A DNA stretch of 64,000 bases from Lachnospiraceae bacterium. Lineage in GTDB: Bacteria; Bacillota; Clostridia; Lachnospirales; Lachnospiraceae. Below are positions 32,464-42,005 of this stretch, one piece after another. How positions within the stretch are numbered: the stretch's first letter is position 1; each line of letters opens with the position of its first letter. The stretch lies in contig JAFRNR010000038.1 in NCBI GenBank assembly GCA_017430085.1, positions 1 through 64,000 on the forward strand, given 5' to 3'. The notes beneath the pieces are model-generated. The model did not search any database. It was given only the letters and a program-made list of their open reading frames with translations, and was not told the origin of the DNA. Made by a program: the position numbers and the translations under genes.

Positions 32464-32690
32464 TACCCTTGCTGTGACATTGATAGCGGTGAAGCGTGAG
32501 GTTGCTGCCCGCCCGTGGCAGGTTTTCCGTGGAGCGAATGTCAAGTTTTGGAAACTGACGACAAGTCACTGTACCAGATATCTGCTTCAAGCAGAGATAA
32601 CGTGTGAGATCACTTAGGACACACACGGAAGCGTGTACAGTCACCGCTTGTCGGACTTCCCAAGAAAGTTCGAATAAGGAGGCGACTATT
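32464..32690 (+). ncRNA. Structured 5' leader of the S10 operon, probable ribosomal-protein autoregulation element
   Basis: About 230 bases of non-coding sequence lie between promoter and rpsJ. They contain CTGCC...GGCAG, a stem TCTGC-TTCAA-GCAGA at 32581-32595, and ACACG-GAAG-CGTGT at 32623-32636. GTGACATTGATAGCGGTGAA starts the region and an AATGTCA later can pair with its TGACATT. No open frame longer than a few codons with a ribosome-binding site is present. In other bacteria the S10 leader is bound by L4 or a related protein to shut down the operon. Whether this one works the same way is inference. Confidence 0.55.
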
Positions 32691-32693
32691 TTT

Positions 32694-33014
32694 ATGGCAA
32701 AAGAACGCATCATGAGAATCATCCTGAAGGCTTACGATCACAATTCCGTGGACGCCAGCGCGGCCCAGATCGTGGACGTAGTCAAGAAAAACGGCTCCCA
32801 GGTGAGCGGCCCCGTCCCTCTTCCCACTAAGAAGGAAGTGGTCACCATCATCCGCGCCGTCCATAAATACAAGGATTCTCGCGAGCAGTTCGAGCAGCGG
32901 ACCCACAAGCGTCTGATCGACATCATCAACCCGAATCAGAAGATCGTGACCGCCCTCTCTGCTCTGGAAGTTCCCGCCGGTGTGGATATCCAGATCCGGA
33001 TGAAGAACGCGTAA
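32694..33014 (+). CDS. rpsJ: Ribosomal protein S10
   Basis: 106 residues, the usual size. It begins [16 protein letters not shown], close to the family start (R-I-R-L-K-A-Y-D-H), with one additional residue near the N-terminus. SGPVPLPTK and RTHKRLIDI are the conserved loop and tail. It belongs to the 30S head and also acts with NusB in antitermination. ATG 32694 has AAGGAGG 12 to 18 bases upstream; the slightly long spacing is notable. It is separated from rplC by 204 bases that hold repeat B. Confidence 0.97.
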   Translation: MAKERIMRIILKAYDHNSVDASAAQIVDVVKKNGSQVSGPVPLPTKKEVVTIIRAVHKYKDSREQFEQRTHKRLIDIINPNQKIVTALSALEVPAGVDIQIRMKNA

Positions 33015-33129
33015 TCGACCGAAACCTTCCGCAATATATATAAGCGGAACCGAAACAGGGCGTCCGCCCCGGTGACAGAAGCGGACATCAATCACGGGCA
33101 ATCATCCTTAACAAGGATAAACAATCATC

Positions 33130-33154
33130 GTAGGGGCCGTTGTGCCAACGGCCC
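33130..33154. repeat. Repeat family B palindrome inside the S10 operon
   Basis: GTAGGGGCCGTTG, TGC, CAACGGCCC between rpsJ and rplC. It is the only dispersed repeat within the 16-kb ribosomal block. In most Firmicutes these two genes are close together. Confidence 0.85.
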
Positions 33155-33218
33155 GCGGTAAAAAAGGAACACAAAATCTTAGTATGAGCGCCCCCGGCGC
33201 TCCGCTGTAGGAGGAAAC

Positions 33219-33842
33219 ATGAAGAAAGCTATTTTAGGAACCAAAGTCGGGATGACACAGATCTTCGACGAAAACGGCGTCCTGACGCCGGTCACCGTGC
33301 TTCTGGCGGGCCCCTGCGTGGTCACCCAGATCAAGACCAAAGATACGGACGGCTACGCCGCCGTTCAGGTCGGCTTCGGCGACATCAAGGAATCCCGCGT
33401 GAACAAGCCCCGCAAGGGACACTTCGCCAAGGCCGGCGCTGCCAACAAGCGCTTCGTCCGGGAACTGAAGCTGGACGGCGAGTTCGAACTGGGCCAGGAG
33501 ATCAAGGCTGACCTGTTCGAAGCCGGCGACAAAGTGGATGCCACCGCCATTTCCAAGGGCAAAGGCTTCCAGGGCGCCATTCACCGCCACGGCCTGCACC
33601 GCGGCCCCATGGCCCACGGCTCCAAGTATCACCGCCATGCCGGTTCCAACGGCGCCTGCTCCGATCCCAGCCGGGTATTCAAGGGCAAGAAGATGGCCGG
33701 TCAGATGGGCCACAAGCGCATCACCATCCAGAACCTGGAAGTGATCCGCGTGGATGCGGAAGACAATTTGATCTTAGTCAAGGGCTCCGTCCCCGGACCC
33801 AAGAAGTCTCTCGTGACCCTTAAAGAGAGCGTCAAGGCTTAA
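33219..33842 (+). CDS. rplC: Ribosomal protein L3
   Basis: 207 residues, of which the extended loop carries the family signature [14 protein letters not shown] near residue 108, including the loop near the peptidyl-transferase centre. N-terminus [16 protein letters not shown] is canonical. An AGGAGG site stands upstream of ATG 33219. It is the second gene of the S10 operon. Confidence 0.98.
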   Translation: MKKAILGTKVGMTQIFDENGVLTPVTVLLAGPCVVTQIKTKDTDGYAAVQVGFGDIKESRVNKPRKGHFAKAGAANKRFVRELKLDGEFELGQEIKADLFEAGDKVDATAISKGKGFQGAIHRHGLHRGPMAHGSKYHRHAGSNGACSDPSRVFKGKKMAGQMGHKRITIQNLEVIRVDAEDNLILVKGSVPGPKKSLVTLKESVKA

Positions 33843-33868
33843 AGGTCAAAGGAAAGGAGAAACCCACG

Positions 33869-34489
33869 ATGGCAAAAGTACCTGTATATAATATGGAAGG
33901 CAACGCTGTCGGAGAGATCGAATTAAAAGACGAGATCTTCGGCGTAGAGATCAACGAGCACCTGGTCCACATGGCCGTTGTGCAGCAGCTGGCCAATGAC
34001 CGTCAGGGCACCCAGCAGGCCAAGACCCGCGGCGACGTGAGCGGCGGCGGCAAGAAGCCCTGGAGACAGAAAGGCACCGGCCACGCCCGTCAGGGTTCCA
34101 TCCGGGCCCCTCAGTGGAAGGGCGGCGGCGTCGTTTTCGCTCCCACTCCCCGGGATTACAGCTTCAAGCTGAACAAGAAGGAAAAGAGAGCCGCGTTAAA
34201 GGGCGCTCTGACCAGCCGGGTAGCCGACGGCAAGTTCTTCGTGGTCGACGACCTGTCCCTGGACGAGATCAAGACCAAAAAGTTCCAGGCTGTCCTGGAT
34301 GCCTTCAAGCTGAACAAGGCACTGGTCGTGCTGGATGAGCTGGATCAGAACGTGATCCTGTCTGCCCGGAACATTCCGGACGTCAAGACCGCTCAGGTGA
34401 ACACCATCAACGTCTACGACATTCTGAAGTATGACAGCCTGATGATCACCGAATCCGCGGTCCGCGCAATCGAGGAGGTGTACGCATAA
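33869..34489 (+). CDS. rplD: Ribosomal protein L4
   Basis: 206 residues. The exit-tunnel loop [19 protein letters not shown] and the following [10 protein letters not shown] are intact. Apart from assembly, L4 represses the S10 operon in some bacteria, so the leader at 32464 is its natural candidate target. Start ATG 33869 follows AAAGGAG; the stop overlaps the rplW start by one base. Confidence 0.98.
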   Translation: MAKVPVYNMEGNAVGEIELKDEIFGVEINEHLVHMAVVQQLANDRQGTQQAKTRGDVSGGGKKPWRQKGTGHARQGSIRAPQWKGGGVVFAPTPRDYSFKLNKKEKRAALKGALTSRVADGKFFVVDDLSLDEIKTKKFQAVLDAFKLNKALVVLDELDQNVILSARNIPDVKTAQVNTINVYDILKYDSLMITESAVRAIEEVYA

Positions 34490-34788
34490 TGGCGGATCTG
34501 AAATACTATGACGTGATCCTTCGTCCCGTGATCACGGAAAAAAGCATGGACCTGATGGGCGTGAAGAAATACACCTTCTTCGTTCATCCCGACGCCACCA
34601 AGACGCAGGTGAAGGATGCAGTCGAAAAACTGTTTGCCGGCACTAAGGTCGCCTCTGTGAACACCATGAACTGCGGCGGCAAGCTGCGCCGCCGGGGCAT
34701 GACCTCCGGCCGCACCGCCAAGACCAAGAAGGCGATCGTATCTCTGACCGCGGACAGCGCGGACATCGAGATCTTCGAGGGCCTGTAA
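34489..34788 (+). CDS. rplW: Ribosomal protein L23
   Basis: 99 residues. Motifs [16 protein letters not shown] and [19 protein letters not shown] identify it. It sits at the tunnel exit and docks trigger factor and SRP. The start ATG overlaps the last base of the rplD stop; GAGGAGG within rplD serves as its ribosome-binding site. Confidence 0.97.
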   Translation: MADLKYYDVILRPVITEKSMDLMGVKKYTFFVHPDATKTQVKDAVEKLFAGTKVASVNTMNCGGKLRRRGMTSGRTAKTKKAIVSLTADSADIEIFEGL

Positions 34789-34847
34789 GGCGCCCTCCCC
34801 TATACGGCGTCCTCGCCGTGAAAAGAAAATAAGGAGAACAAATCGTA

Positions 34848-35693
34848 ATGGGCATTAAAAAGTATAATCCCTATACCCCGTCCAGACGGCAGATGACCGG
34901 CCTCGATTTCGCCGCGGTCACCAAGAAAACGCCGGAAAAATCCCTGACGGAGTCCTTAAAGAAGAATGCCGGCCGCAACAACCAGGGCAAGATCACTGTC
35001 CGGCACCAGGGCGGCGGCAGCAGAAGAAAATACCGGATCATCGATTTCAAGCGCAACGGCAAAGACGGCATCCCCGCGAAAGTGATCGGCGTTGAATACG
35101 ATCCCAACCGCACCGCCAACATCGCCCTGATCTGCTATGCGGACGGCGAGAAGGCCTACATCCTGGCTCCCGAAGGCCTGACGGACGGCATGGAAGTCAT
35201 GAGCGGCCCCGATGCGGAAGCCAAGCTGGGCAACTGCCTGCCTCTGTCCAACATCCCGGTCGGTACCCAGGTACACAACATCGAGATGATCCCCGGCAAG
35301 GGCGGCCAGATGGTCCGCGCCGCCGGCGGCAGCGCGCAGCTGATGGCCAAGGAAGGCAAGTACGCCACCCTGCGTCTTCCCTCCGGTGAAATGCGCATGG
35401 TCCCGATCGCCTGCCGCGCCACCGTGGGCATCGTCGGCAACGGCGAGCACAACCTGGTGAACATCGGCAAGGCCGGCCGGAAGCGCCACATGGGCATCCG
35501 TCCCACGGTCCGCGGTTCCGTCATGAACCCGAATGACCACCCTCACGGCGGTGGTGAAGGCCGCGCCCCGATCGGCCGCAGCGGCCCGAGCACCCCTTGG
35601 GGCAAGCCCGCCCTCGGTTACAAGACCCGGGCCGGCAAGAAGCAGTCCAATAAGCTGATCGTCAGACGCCGCGACGGCAAGTCGGTGAAATAA
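34848..35693 (+). CDS. rplB: Ribosomal protein L2
   Basis: 281 residues, a few more than the usual 275 or so. The C-terminal signature [13 protein letters not shown], with the histidine close to the peptidyl-transferase centre, is intact. The N-terminal [11 protein letters not shown] is typical. The 59-base gap before it holds AAGGAG and no repeat. Confidence 0.98.
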   Translation: MGIKKYNPYTPSRRQMTGLDFAAVTKKTPEKSLTESLKKNAGRNNQGKITVRHQGGGSRRKYRIIDFKRNGKDGIPAKVIGVEYDPNRTANIALICYADGEKAYILAPEGLTDGMEVMSGPDAEAKLGNCLPLSNIPVGTQVHNIEMIPGKGGQMVRAAGGSAQLMAKEGKYATLRLPSGEMRMVPIACRATVGIVGNGEHNLVNIGKAGRKRHMGIRPTVRGSVMNPNDHPHGGGEGRAPIGRSGPSTPWGKPALGYKTRAGKKQSNKLIVRRRDGKSVK

Positions 35694-35704
35694 GGAGGTA
35701 AGAA

Positions 35705-35986
35705 ATGTCTCGTTCATTGAAAAAAGGCCCTTTCGCCGATGATTACCTGTTAAAGAAGATCGATGAGCTGAACGCCAGCGGTCAGAAGACTGTCATCAAG
35801 ACCTGGTCCCGCCGTTCCACCATTTTCCCCAGCTTCGTGGGCCACACGATCGCCGTACATGACGGCCGCAAGCACGTCCCGGTGTACGTCACCGAAGACA
35901 TGGTCGGCCACAAGCTCGGTGAATTCGTCGCCACCCGCACCTACCGGGGCCATGGCAAGGACGAAAAGAGCACCAGGACCAGATAA
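35705..35986 (+). CDS. rpsS: Ribosomal protein S19
   Basis: 93 residues. [35 protein letters not shown] and the tail [14 protein letters not shown] are canonical. It contacts the A-site tRNA region of the 30S head with S13, encoded later. AAGGAGG precedes ATG 35705. Confidence 0.98.
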   Translation: MSRSLKKGPFADDYLLKKIDELNASGQKTVIKTWSRRSTIFPSFVGHTIAVHDGRKHVPVYVTEDMVGHKLGEFVATRTYRGHGKDEKSTRTR

Positions 35987-36009
35987 GCGGAAGGAAGGAG
36001 GTATCATTC

Positions 36010-36399
36010 ATGGCAAAAGGACATCGCTCTCAAATCAAACGAGAAAGAAATGCACAGAAGGACACCCGGCCTTCGGCTAAGCTTTCCTATGCCCGGATCT
36101 CCGTAACGAAGGCATGCTTCGTACTGGACGCCATCCGCGGCAAGGACGCGAACACGGCACTGGCGATCGTGACCTACAATCCCCGCTACGGTTCGGAGAT
36201 CATCACGAAGCTGTTAAAGAGCGCCATCGCCAATGCGGAAAATAACAACGGTTTAGATGCGGATAAGCTCTATGTAGCGGAGTGCTACGCCAACAAGGGA
36301 CCGACCATGAAGCGGATCCATCCCAGAGCCCAGGGCCGCGCCTATCGGATCGAAAAGCGCATGAGCCACATCACCATCGTGCTGGATGAGAAGCAGTAA
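36010..36399 (+). CDS. rplV: Ribosomal protein L22
   Basis: 129 residues, slightly longer than the usual 110 to 115 because of an extended basic N-terminus ([20 protein letters not shown]). The tunnel beta-hairpin [17 protein letters not shown], where macrolide-resistance changes occur in other species, looks normal. AAGGAGG stands upstream. Confidence 0.97.
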   Translation: MAKGHRSQIKRERNAQKDTRPSAKLSYARISVTKACFVLDAIRGKDANTALAIVTYNPRYGSEIITKLLKSAIANAENNNGLDADKLYVAECYANKGPTMKRIHPRAQGRAYRIEKRMSHITIVLDEKQ

Positions 36400-36410
36400 G
36401 GAGGCAGAAA

Positions 36411-37070
36411 ATGGGACAGAAAGTTAATCCTCATGGTTTACGCGTCGGCGTCATCAAAGGCTGGGAATCCGTGTGGTTCGCAGACGGCAAGGACTTCGCC
36501 GACAACCTGGTCGAAGACAACAAGATCCGCAACTATTTAAAGAAGAGACTGTACGATTCCGGCATCTCCCGCATCACCATCGAGCGCGCCTCCGACCGCG
36601 TGAAGGTGACCGTCCATACCGCCAAGCCCGGTATGGTGATCGGCAAGGGCGGCGCTGACATCGAGAAGCTGAAAGCGGACGTGCAGAAGATGACGGACAA
36701 GAAGCTGCTCATCGATGTCAAGGAGATCAAGCGCCCCGACAAGGAAGCGCAGCTGGTCGCGGAAAACATCGCCCATCAGCTGGAGAACCGTGTTGGCTAC
36801 CGCCGGGCGGTGAAGTCCAACATGAGCCGTGCGTTAAAGAGCGGCGCGCTGGGCATCAAGGCCTCCGTCAGCGGCCGTCTGGGCGGCGCGGACATCGCCC
36901 GCTCCGAATTCTACAGCGAAGGCACCATCCCGCTGCAGACCCTCCGGGCCGACATCGACTACGGTTTTGCAGAAGCCAATACCACCTACGGCAGACTGGG
37001 CGTCAAAGTCTGGATCTACAAGGGTGAAGTGCTTCCCGCCAGAAAAAATAAGGAAGGGAGCGAGAACTGA
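36411..37070 (+). CDS. rpsC: Ribosomal protein S3
   Basis: 219 residues with the KH domain ([20 protein letters not shown]) and the C-terminal signature [13 protein letters not shown]. It forms part of the mRNA entry channel. Eleven bases separate it from rplV, with AAGGAGG between. Confidence 0.98.
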   Translation: MGQKVNPHGLRVGVIKGWESVWFADGKDFADNLVEDNKIRNYLKKRLYDSGISRITIERASDRVKVTVHTAKPGMVIGKGGADIEKLKADVQKMTDKKLLIDVKEIKRPDKEAQLVAENIAHQLENRVGYRRAVKSNMSRALKSGALGIKASVSGRLGGADIARSEFYSEGTIPLQTLRADIDYGFAEANTTYGRLGVKVWIYKGEVLPARKNKEGSEN

Positions 37071-37072
37071 TC

Positions 37073-37504
37073 ATGTTAATGCCGAAAAGAGTCAAGCGTC
37101 GTAAGCAGTTCCGCGGTTCCATGGCCGGCACGCCTACCCGCGGCACGCAGATCAACTACGGCGATTACGGTCTGGTAGCGGTCGAGCCCGCCTGGATCAA
37201 ATCCAATCAGATCGAAGCCGCCCGTGTTGCCATGACCCGTTACATCAAGCGTGGCGGTAAAGTCTGGATCAAGATCTTCCCGGACAAGCCCGTGACCACG
37301 AAGCCCGCCGAGACCCGTATGGGCTCCGGCAAGGGCACTGTAGAATACTGGGTAGCAGTAGTAAAACCCGGCCGTGTGATGTTCGAGATCGCCGGCGTGG
37401 CCGAAGAGACTGCCCGCGAAGCCCTGCGTCTGGCCATGCACAAGCTGCCGGTCAAGTGCAAGATCGTTTCCAAGGCGGAACTGGAAGGCGGTGAAGCGAA
37501 GTGA
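37073..37504 (+). CDS. rplP: Ribosomal protein L16
   Basis: 143 residues. [15 protein letters not shown] begins the protein, and [16 protein letters not shown] and the tail [14 protein letters not shown] are the family markers. It binds near the A site. The tail overlaps rpmC: GTGA at 37501-37504 holds the rpmC start and the rplP stop. Confidence 0.97.
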   Translation: MLMPKRVKRRKQFRGSMAGTPTRGTQINYGDYGLVAVEPAWIKSNQIEAARVAMTRYIKRGGKVWIKIFPDKPVTTKPAETRMGSGKGTVEYWVAVVKPGRVMFEIAGVAEETAREALRLAMHKLPVKCKIVSKAELEGGEAK

Positions 37505-37701
37505 AGACCACAGATTATATGAAGCAGTTAAACAACATGAACGCGGCTCAGCTGGCCGAAGAACTGGTTTCCGCGAAGAAGGAGCTCTTCAACCTCCGCT
37601 TCCAGAACGCCACCAACCAGCTGCAGAACACGTCCCGCATCCAGGAAGTGCGCCGCAATATCGCCCGGATCCAGACCCTGATCCGTGCCAAGGCCGAGTA
37701 A
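37501..37701 (+). CDS. rpmC: Ribosomal protein L29
   Basis: 66 residues from a GTG start that overlaps the rplP stop by four bases. The helical hairpin [20 protein letters not shown] is the family signature. It lies near the tunnel exit beside L23. GAAGGCGG inside rplP acts as the ribosome-binding site. Confidence 0.96.
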   Translation: MKTTDYMKQLNNMNAAQLAEELVSAKKELFNLRFQNATNQLQNTSRIQEVRRNIARIQTLIRAKAE

Positions 37702-37714
37702 GGAGGACGATAAC

Positions 37715-37969
37715 GTGGAAAGAAACTTAAGAAAGACCCGTGTCGGGAAAGTCATCAGCGACAAGATGGACAAGACCATCGTCGTAGCCATCGAGGACCA
37801 CGTCAGACATCCCCTGTACGGCAAGATCGTCAAGAGAACCTATAAGCTGAAAGCCCATGACGAACAGAATCAGTGCGGCATCGGTGATACCGTCAAAGTC
37901 ATGGAGACCCGGCCCCTCTCCAAGGATAAGAGATGGCGGCTGGTAGAGATCGTCGAAAAGGCGAAATAA
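37715..37969 (+). CDS. rpsQ: Ribosomal protein S17
   Basis: 84 residues from GTG 37715, preceded by AAGGAGG at 37700-37706. An in-frame ATG 30 bases upstream would lie inside rpmC and before this site. OB-fold motifs are [36 protein letters not shown] and the C-terminal [19 protein letters not shown]. Confidence 0.96.
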   Translation: MERNLRKTRVGKVISDKMDKTIVVAIEDHVRHPLYGKIVKRTYKLKAHDEQNQCGIGDTVKVMETRPLSKDKRWRLVEIVEKAK

Positions 37970-37988
37970 TGCCGGGAGGAGAAAGCAA

Positions 37989-38357
37989 ATGATTCAACAG
38001 GAAAGCAGACTGAAAGTTGCTGACAACACCGGCGCGAAAGAGATCCTGTGCATCCGCGTGGTGGGCGGTTCCGTTCGCCGCTATGCCAACATCGGCGACG
38101 TGATCATTGCCACCGTCAAGGACGCAGCGCCCGGCGGTATGGTCAAGAAGGGCGAAGTGGTGAAGGCCGTCGTGGTCCGCACCAAGCACGGCGCCCGCCG
38201 CAAAGACGGTTCCTACATCAAGTTCGATGAGAACGCCGCGGTCATCATCCGTGAAGACAAGACCCCCAGAGGTACCCGTATCTTTGGGCCGGTAGCCAGA
38301 GAGCTCCGTGACAGACAGTTCATGAAGATCGTGTCCCTGGCTCCCGAAGTACTGTAA
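37989..38357 (+). CDS. rplN: Ribosomal protein L14
   Basis: 122 residues, the exact family length. [18 protein letters not shown] starts it, and [15 protein letters not shown] and [15 protein letters not shown] are conserved. It forms an intersubunit bridge and is the binding site of RsfS. GGGAGGA stands upstream. Confidence 0.98.
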   Translation: MIQQESRLKVADNTGAKEILCIRVVGGSVRRYANIGDVIIATVKDAAPGGMVKKGEVVKAVVVRTKHGARRKDGSYIKFDENAAVIIREDKTPRGTRIFGPVARELRDRQFMKIVSLAPEVL

Positions 38358-38369
38358 GGAGGACCCATC

Positions 38370-38702
38370 ATGTCTATGTCTAAAATCAAAGTCGGTGACA
38401 CCGTCCGTGTCATCGCCGGCAAGGATAAAGGCCGTGAAGGTAAGGTCCTGCGTATCGATCACAAGGCTGGCCGCCTGGTGGTGCAGGGTGTGAACATGAT
38501 CACCAAGCACAACAAGCAGAGCGCCCAGAATCCCAACGGCGGCATCGTGAAGATGGAAGGCACCATCGACCTCTCCAACGTGATGCTGCTGCACGACGGC
38601 AAACCCGTCCGCGTCGGCTTCACCACGAAGGAAGGCAAGGACGGCAAGGTGCGGAAGGTCCGCGTTGCCAAGACGGCGGACGGCCCCGTGGCCATTGACT
38701 AA
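38370..38702 (+). CDS. rplX: Ribosomal protein L24
   Basis: 110 residues with the KOW motif [20 protein letters not shown] at residues 5-24 and [15 protein letters not shown]. It is an assembly initiator of the 50S subunit. Start ATG 38370 follows AAGGAGG. Confidence 0.97.
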   Translation: MSMSKIKVGDTVRVIAGKDKGREGKVLRIDHKAGRLVVQGVNMITKHNKQSAQNPNGGIVKMEGTIDLSNVMLLHDGKPVRVGFTTKEGKDGKVRKVRVAKTADGPVAID

Positions 38703-38713
38703 GGAGGATCAAA

Positions 38714-39259
38714 GTGAGCAGCAGATTAAAAGAGTTTTATCAGAATGAAGTCGTTCCCGCTTTGACCAAAAAGTTCGGCTACACCAACGTGATGCAGGTC
38801 CCGAAGCTGGACAAGATCGTGGTGAACATGGGCGTCGGCGAAGCCAAGGAAAACGCCAAGCTGCTGGAAAGCGCCATGCACGACCTGGAGATCATCACCG
38901 GCCAGAAGCCCATCATGACCACCGCCAAGAAGTCCATCGCGAACTTCAAGATCCGCGAAGGCATGAAGATCGGCTGCAAAGTCACCCTGCGCGGCGACCG
39001 CATGTACGAATTCCTGGACCGTCTGGTCAACCTGGCCCTGCCCCGCGTGCGTGACTTCCGCGGTGTGAATCCGAACTCGTTCGACGGCCGCGGCAACTAC
39101 GCCCTCGGCATCCGCGAACAGCTGATCTTCCCCGAGATCGAGTACGACAAGATCGACAAGACCCGCGGGATGGACATCATCATCGTCACCACGGCGAAGA
39201 CGGACGAAGAAGCCCGCGAGCTTTTAGCCCAGTTCAGCATGCCGTTCAGCAAGAACTAA
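38714..39259 (+). CDS. rplE: Ribosomal protein L5
   Basis: 181 residues from a GTG start (AAGGAGG upstream). [37 protein letters not shown] and [16 protein letters not shown] are family signatures. L5 binds 5S rRNA with L18, which is also encoded in this operon. Confidence 0.98.
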   Translation: MSSRLKEFYQNEVVPALTKKFGYTNVMQVPKLDKIVVNMGVGEAKENAKLLESAMHDLEIITGQKPIMTTAKKSIANFKIREGMKIGCKVTLRGDRMYEFLDRLVNLALPRVRDFRGVNPNSFDGRGNYALGIREQLIFPEIEYDKIDKTRGMDIIIVTTAKTDEEARELLAQFSMPFSKN

Positions 39260-39273
39260 GGAGGACACACATC

Positions 39274-39459
39274 ATGGCAAAAACATCAATGAAGGTGAAG
39301 CAGCAGCGCACTCCCAAGTTCTCTACCCGGGCTTACACCCGCTGCCGCCTCTGCGGCCGTCCCCACGCTGTTCTGCGCAAGTACGGCATCTGCCGTATCT
39401 GCTTCCGCGAACTCGCCTATAAGGGAGAGATCCCGGGCGTCCGCAAAGCCAGCTGGTAA
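39274..39459 (+). CDS. rpsN: Ribosomal protein S14, zinc-binding short type
   Basis: 61 residues of the short C+ type. The zinc site is [20 protein letters not shown], two CxxC pairs. Only the zinc form occurs in this window, and a zinc-independent paralogue, if any, would be elsewhere. AAGGAGG precedes ATG 39274. Confidence 0.98.
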   Translation: MAKTSMKVKQQRTPKFSTRAYTRCRLCGRPHAVLRKYGICRICFRELAYKGEIPGVRKASW

Positions 39460-39477
39460 AGAAAGGAGGAAACTATC

Positions 39478-39882
39478 ATGGCTGTTATGAGCGATCCCAT
39501 TGCCGATATGCTGACCAGAATCCGCAACGCCAACACGGCGAAGCACGATACCGTTGATATTCCCTCCTCCCGGATCAAAGCCGCCATCGCGGAGATCCTG
39601 TTAAAGGAAGGCTACATCAAGGCTTACACCATCGACGGTGATGAAGTCCGCAAGACCATCCACGTCACCCTGAAGTACGGCAGAGACAAAAACGAGAAGG
39701 TCATCCATGGCCTGACCCGTATCTCCAAGCCCGGCCTGCGCGTGTACGCCGGCGCCGAGGACATGCCGAAGGTGCTGGGCGGCTTAGGTATCGCCATCGT
39801 TTCCACGAACGAAGGCATCCTGACGGACAAGGAAGCCCGTCAGAAAAACGTGGGCGGCGAAGTGCTGGCCTATATCTGGTAA
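39478..39882 (+). CDS. rpsH: Ribosomal protein S8
   Basis: 134 residues, with [14 protein letters not shown] and the C-terminal signature [20 protein letters not shown]. In E. coli S8 is the translational repressor of the spc operon; an equivalent site near rplE is not obvious here. AAAGGAGG stands 10 bases upstream. Confidence 0.98.
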   Translation: MAVMSDPIADMLTRIRNANTAKHDTVDIPSSRIKAAIAEILLKEGYIKAYTIDGDEVRKTIHVTLKYGRDKNEKVIHGLTRISKPGLRVYAGAEDMPKVLGGLGIAIVSTNEGILTDKEARQKNVGGEVLAYIW

Positions 39883-39907
39883 AAAATAACATAAGGAGTA
39901 AGGCGAA

Positions 39908-40450
39908 ATGTCACGAGTAGGAAAAATGCCTATCGCGATCCCCGCGGGTGTGACCGTAGAGATCGCAGAAAATAACAATGTGACGGTCAAAGGCCCCAAG
40001 GGGACCCTGCAGCGGGTCCTGCCGGCCGAGATGGAGATCAAGCAGGAAGGCGCGGTCCTGACCGTCAGCCGTCCCAATGACTTAAAGAGAAACAAGGCCC
40101 TGCACGGCCTGACCCGTTCCCTGCTGCACAACATGGTGGTGGGCGTCTCCGAAGGCTATCAGAAAGTCCTGGAGATCAACGGCGTCGGTTACCGCGCCGC
40201 CAAGGAAGGCCGCAACCTGACCCTGACGCTGGGTTATTCGCACCCCGTCGTGATGACGGATCCCGAAGGCATCGAATCTGTCTGCGAGACCGCCAACAAG
40301 ATCGTGGTCAAGGGCATCGACAAGGAAAAGGTCGGCCAGTACGCCGCCCAGATCCGCGAGAAGCGCGGTCCGGAACCGTACAAGGGCAAGGGTATCAAGT
40401 ATGCTGAAGAGCACATCCGCCGCAAGGTGGGTAAGGCCGGCAAGAAGTAA
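39908..40450 (+). CDS. rplF: Ribosomal protein L6
   Basis: 180 residues. [15 protein letters not shown] starts the first domain. [15 protein letters not shown] and the signature [20 protein letters not shown] with a lysine-rich end complete the second. It lies by the factor-binding site of the 50S subunit. Confidence 0.98.
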   Translation: MSRVGKMPIAIPAGVTVEIAENNNVTVKGPKGTLQRVLPAEMEIKQEGAVLTVSRPNDLKRNKALHGLTRSLLHNMVVGVSEGYQKVLEINGVGYRAAKEGRNLTLTLGYSHPVVMTDPEGIESVCETANKIVVKGIDKEKVGQYAAQIREKRGPEPYKGKGIKYAEEHIRRKVGKAGKK

Positions 40451-40461
40451 GGAGGCAAGAC

Positions 40462-40830
40462 ATGGTTAGCAAGAATTCCCGTAAAGAAGTGCGTGTGAAA
40501 AAGCACCAGAGACTGCGCAACCGCTTCGCCGGCACGGCCGAAAGACCCCGTCTGGCCGTATTCCGCAGCGACAAGCACATGTATGCCCAGATCATCGACG
40601 ATGACGCTCAGAACACCCTCGTAGCCGCCTCCACCACGGAGAAGGCTGCCAAGGAAGAGCTGGAGTTCACCAACAACACCGAAGCGGCTTCCTACGTGGG
40701 CACCCTGATCGCCAAGCGGGCTCTGGAAGCCGGCATCACCGAAGTGGTCTTCGACCGCGGCGGTTATCTGTATCACGGCAAGGTCAAAGCCCTGGCCGAA
40801 GCGGCCAGAGAAGCTGGCCTGAAGTTCTGA
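40462..40830 (+). CDS. rplR: Ribosomal protein L18
   Basis: 122 residues. Basic N-terminus, then [20 protein letters not shown], the 5S rRNA-binding region, and [20 protein letters not shown] at the end. AAGGAGG precedes ATG 40462. Confidence 0.98.
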   Translation: MVSKNSRKEVRVKKHQRLRNRFAGTAERPRLAVFRSDKHMYAQIIDDDAQNTLVAASTTEKAAKEELEFTNNTEAASYVGTLIAKRALEAGITEVVFDRGGYLYHGKVKALAEAAREAGLKF

Positions 40831-40843
40831 GGGAGGCGCAGAG

Positions 40844-41353
40844 ATGAAGAGAACCAATATTGATCCCACTTCGCTGGAATTAACTGATACTTTAGTAGAA
40901 CTGCGCCGGGTCTCCAAGACGGTCAAGGGCGGCCGCAACTCCCGCTTCGCCGCGCTCGTCGTCGTGGGCGACGGCAACGGCCACGTGGGCGCCGGCACCG
41001 GCAAGGCCAAGGAAGTTCCGGAAGCCATCCGCAAGGCGAAAGAAGCCGCGACCCGCCGTCTGGTGGAGATCCCCATGGACGAGAACGGCTCCGTGCCTCA
41101 CGATTTCACCGGCAAGTTCGGCAGCGCCACGGTCATGCTGAAGCGCGCTCCGGAAGGTACCGGCGTTATCGCCGGCGGCCCCGCCCGTGCGGTGATGGAG
41201 AAAGCGGGCATCCGCAACATCCGTACCAAGTCTCTGGGCTCCAACAACAAGCACAACGTCGTGCTGGCTGCCATCAACGGCCTGACCAGCATGTACACCC
41301 CGGAAGAGATCGCCCGTCTGCGCGGCAAATCCGTGGATGAAATCTTAGGTTAA
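40844..41353 (+). CDS. rpsE: Ribosomal protein S5
   Basis: 169 residues. The double-stranded RNA-binding domain holds [40 protein letters not shown] and, in the C-terminal half, [14 protein letters not shown]. Conserved residues around KGGR are those altered in spectinomycin-resistant mutants; they look wild-type here. Confidence 0.98.
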   Translation: MKRTNIDPTSLELTDTLVELRRVSKTVKGGRNSRFAALVVVGDGNGHVGAGTGKAKEVPEAIRKAKEAATRRLVEIPMDENGSVPHDFTGKFGSATVMLKRAPEGTGVIAGGPARAVMEKAGIRNIRTKSLGSNNKHNVVLAAINGLTSMYTPEEIARLRGKSVDEILG

Positions 41354-41365
41354 CAGGAGGGTGTC

Positions 41366-41554
41366 ATGGCTAAGCAATTGAAAGTTACCCTGGTCAAGTC
41401 CCCCATCGGTGCCATTCCGAAGCACAAAAAGACGGTTGAGGCGCTGGGCCTGAACAAGCTGCATCACAGCAACCTGCTTCCGGACAATGAAGCCGTCCGC
41501 GGCATGATCTGGCACGTACGTCACCTGGTGCAGGTAGAGGAGGTGGAAGAATGA
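41366..41554 (+). CDS. rpmD: Ribosomal protein L30
   Basis: 62 residues. [20 protein letters not shown] and the [20 protein letters not shown] stretch are the family pattern. The gene ends with TGA overlapping the rplO start (ATGATGA at 41551-41557). Confidence 0.96.
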   Translation: MAKQLKVTLVKSPIGAIPKHKKTVEALGLNKLHHSNLLPDNEAVRGMIWHVRHLVQVEEVEE

Positions 41555-41991
41555 TGAATTTATCCAACTTACAGCCCGCGGAAGGCTCCACGCACAATGA
41601 TTTCCGCCGCGGCCGCGGCCATGCGTCCGGCAACGGCAAGACCGCCGGCAAGGGCCACAAGGGCCAGAAAGCCCGCTCCGGGGCGCCCCGTCCCGGCTTT
41701 GAAGGCGGCCAGATGCCTCTGTTCCGCCGCCTGCCCAAGCGCGGTTTCACCAACATCAATTCCCGGAAGTACGTGACGGTCGACCTGGCTGCGCTGAACT
41801 CCCGCTTTGAGGACGGCGCCGTGATCACGGAAGAAGCCATCCTGGAATCCGGTCTGGTGAAGAATCCCCGCGACGGCGTCAAGGTCCTCGGCAACGGCGA
41901 CGTGACCAAGAAATTCACCCTGAAGGGTCTGCTGATCAGCGAGGGTGCCAAGAGTAAAGTTGAGGCTGCCGGCGGAACGGTCGAAGAGTAA
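41551..41991 (+). CDS. rplO: Ribosomal protein L15
   Basis: 146 residues. [13 protein letters not shown], then the glycine/arginine-rich [20 protein letters not shown] and [17 protein letters not shown] are signatures. Starts at 41551 or 41554 are equally possible; the first gives an ATGA overlap with rpmD. It ends eight bases before the secY ribosome-binding region. Confidence 0.97.
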   Translation: MMNLSNLQPAEGSTHNDFRRGRGHASGNGKTAGKGHKGQKARSGAPRPGFEGGQMPLFRRLPKRGFTNINSRKYVTVDLAALNSRFEDGAVITEEAILESGLVKNPRDGVKVLGNGDVTKKFTLKGLLISEGAKSKVEAAGGTVEE

Positions 41992-42005
41992 GCCGGGAGG
42001 TGGAT

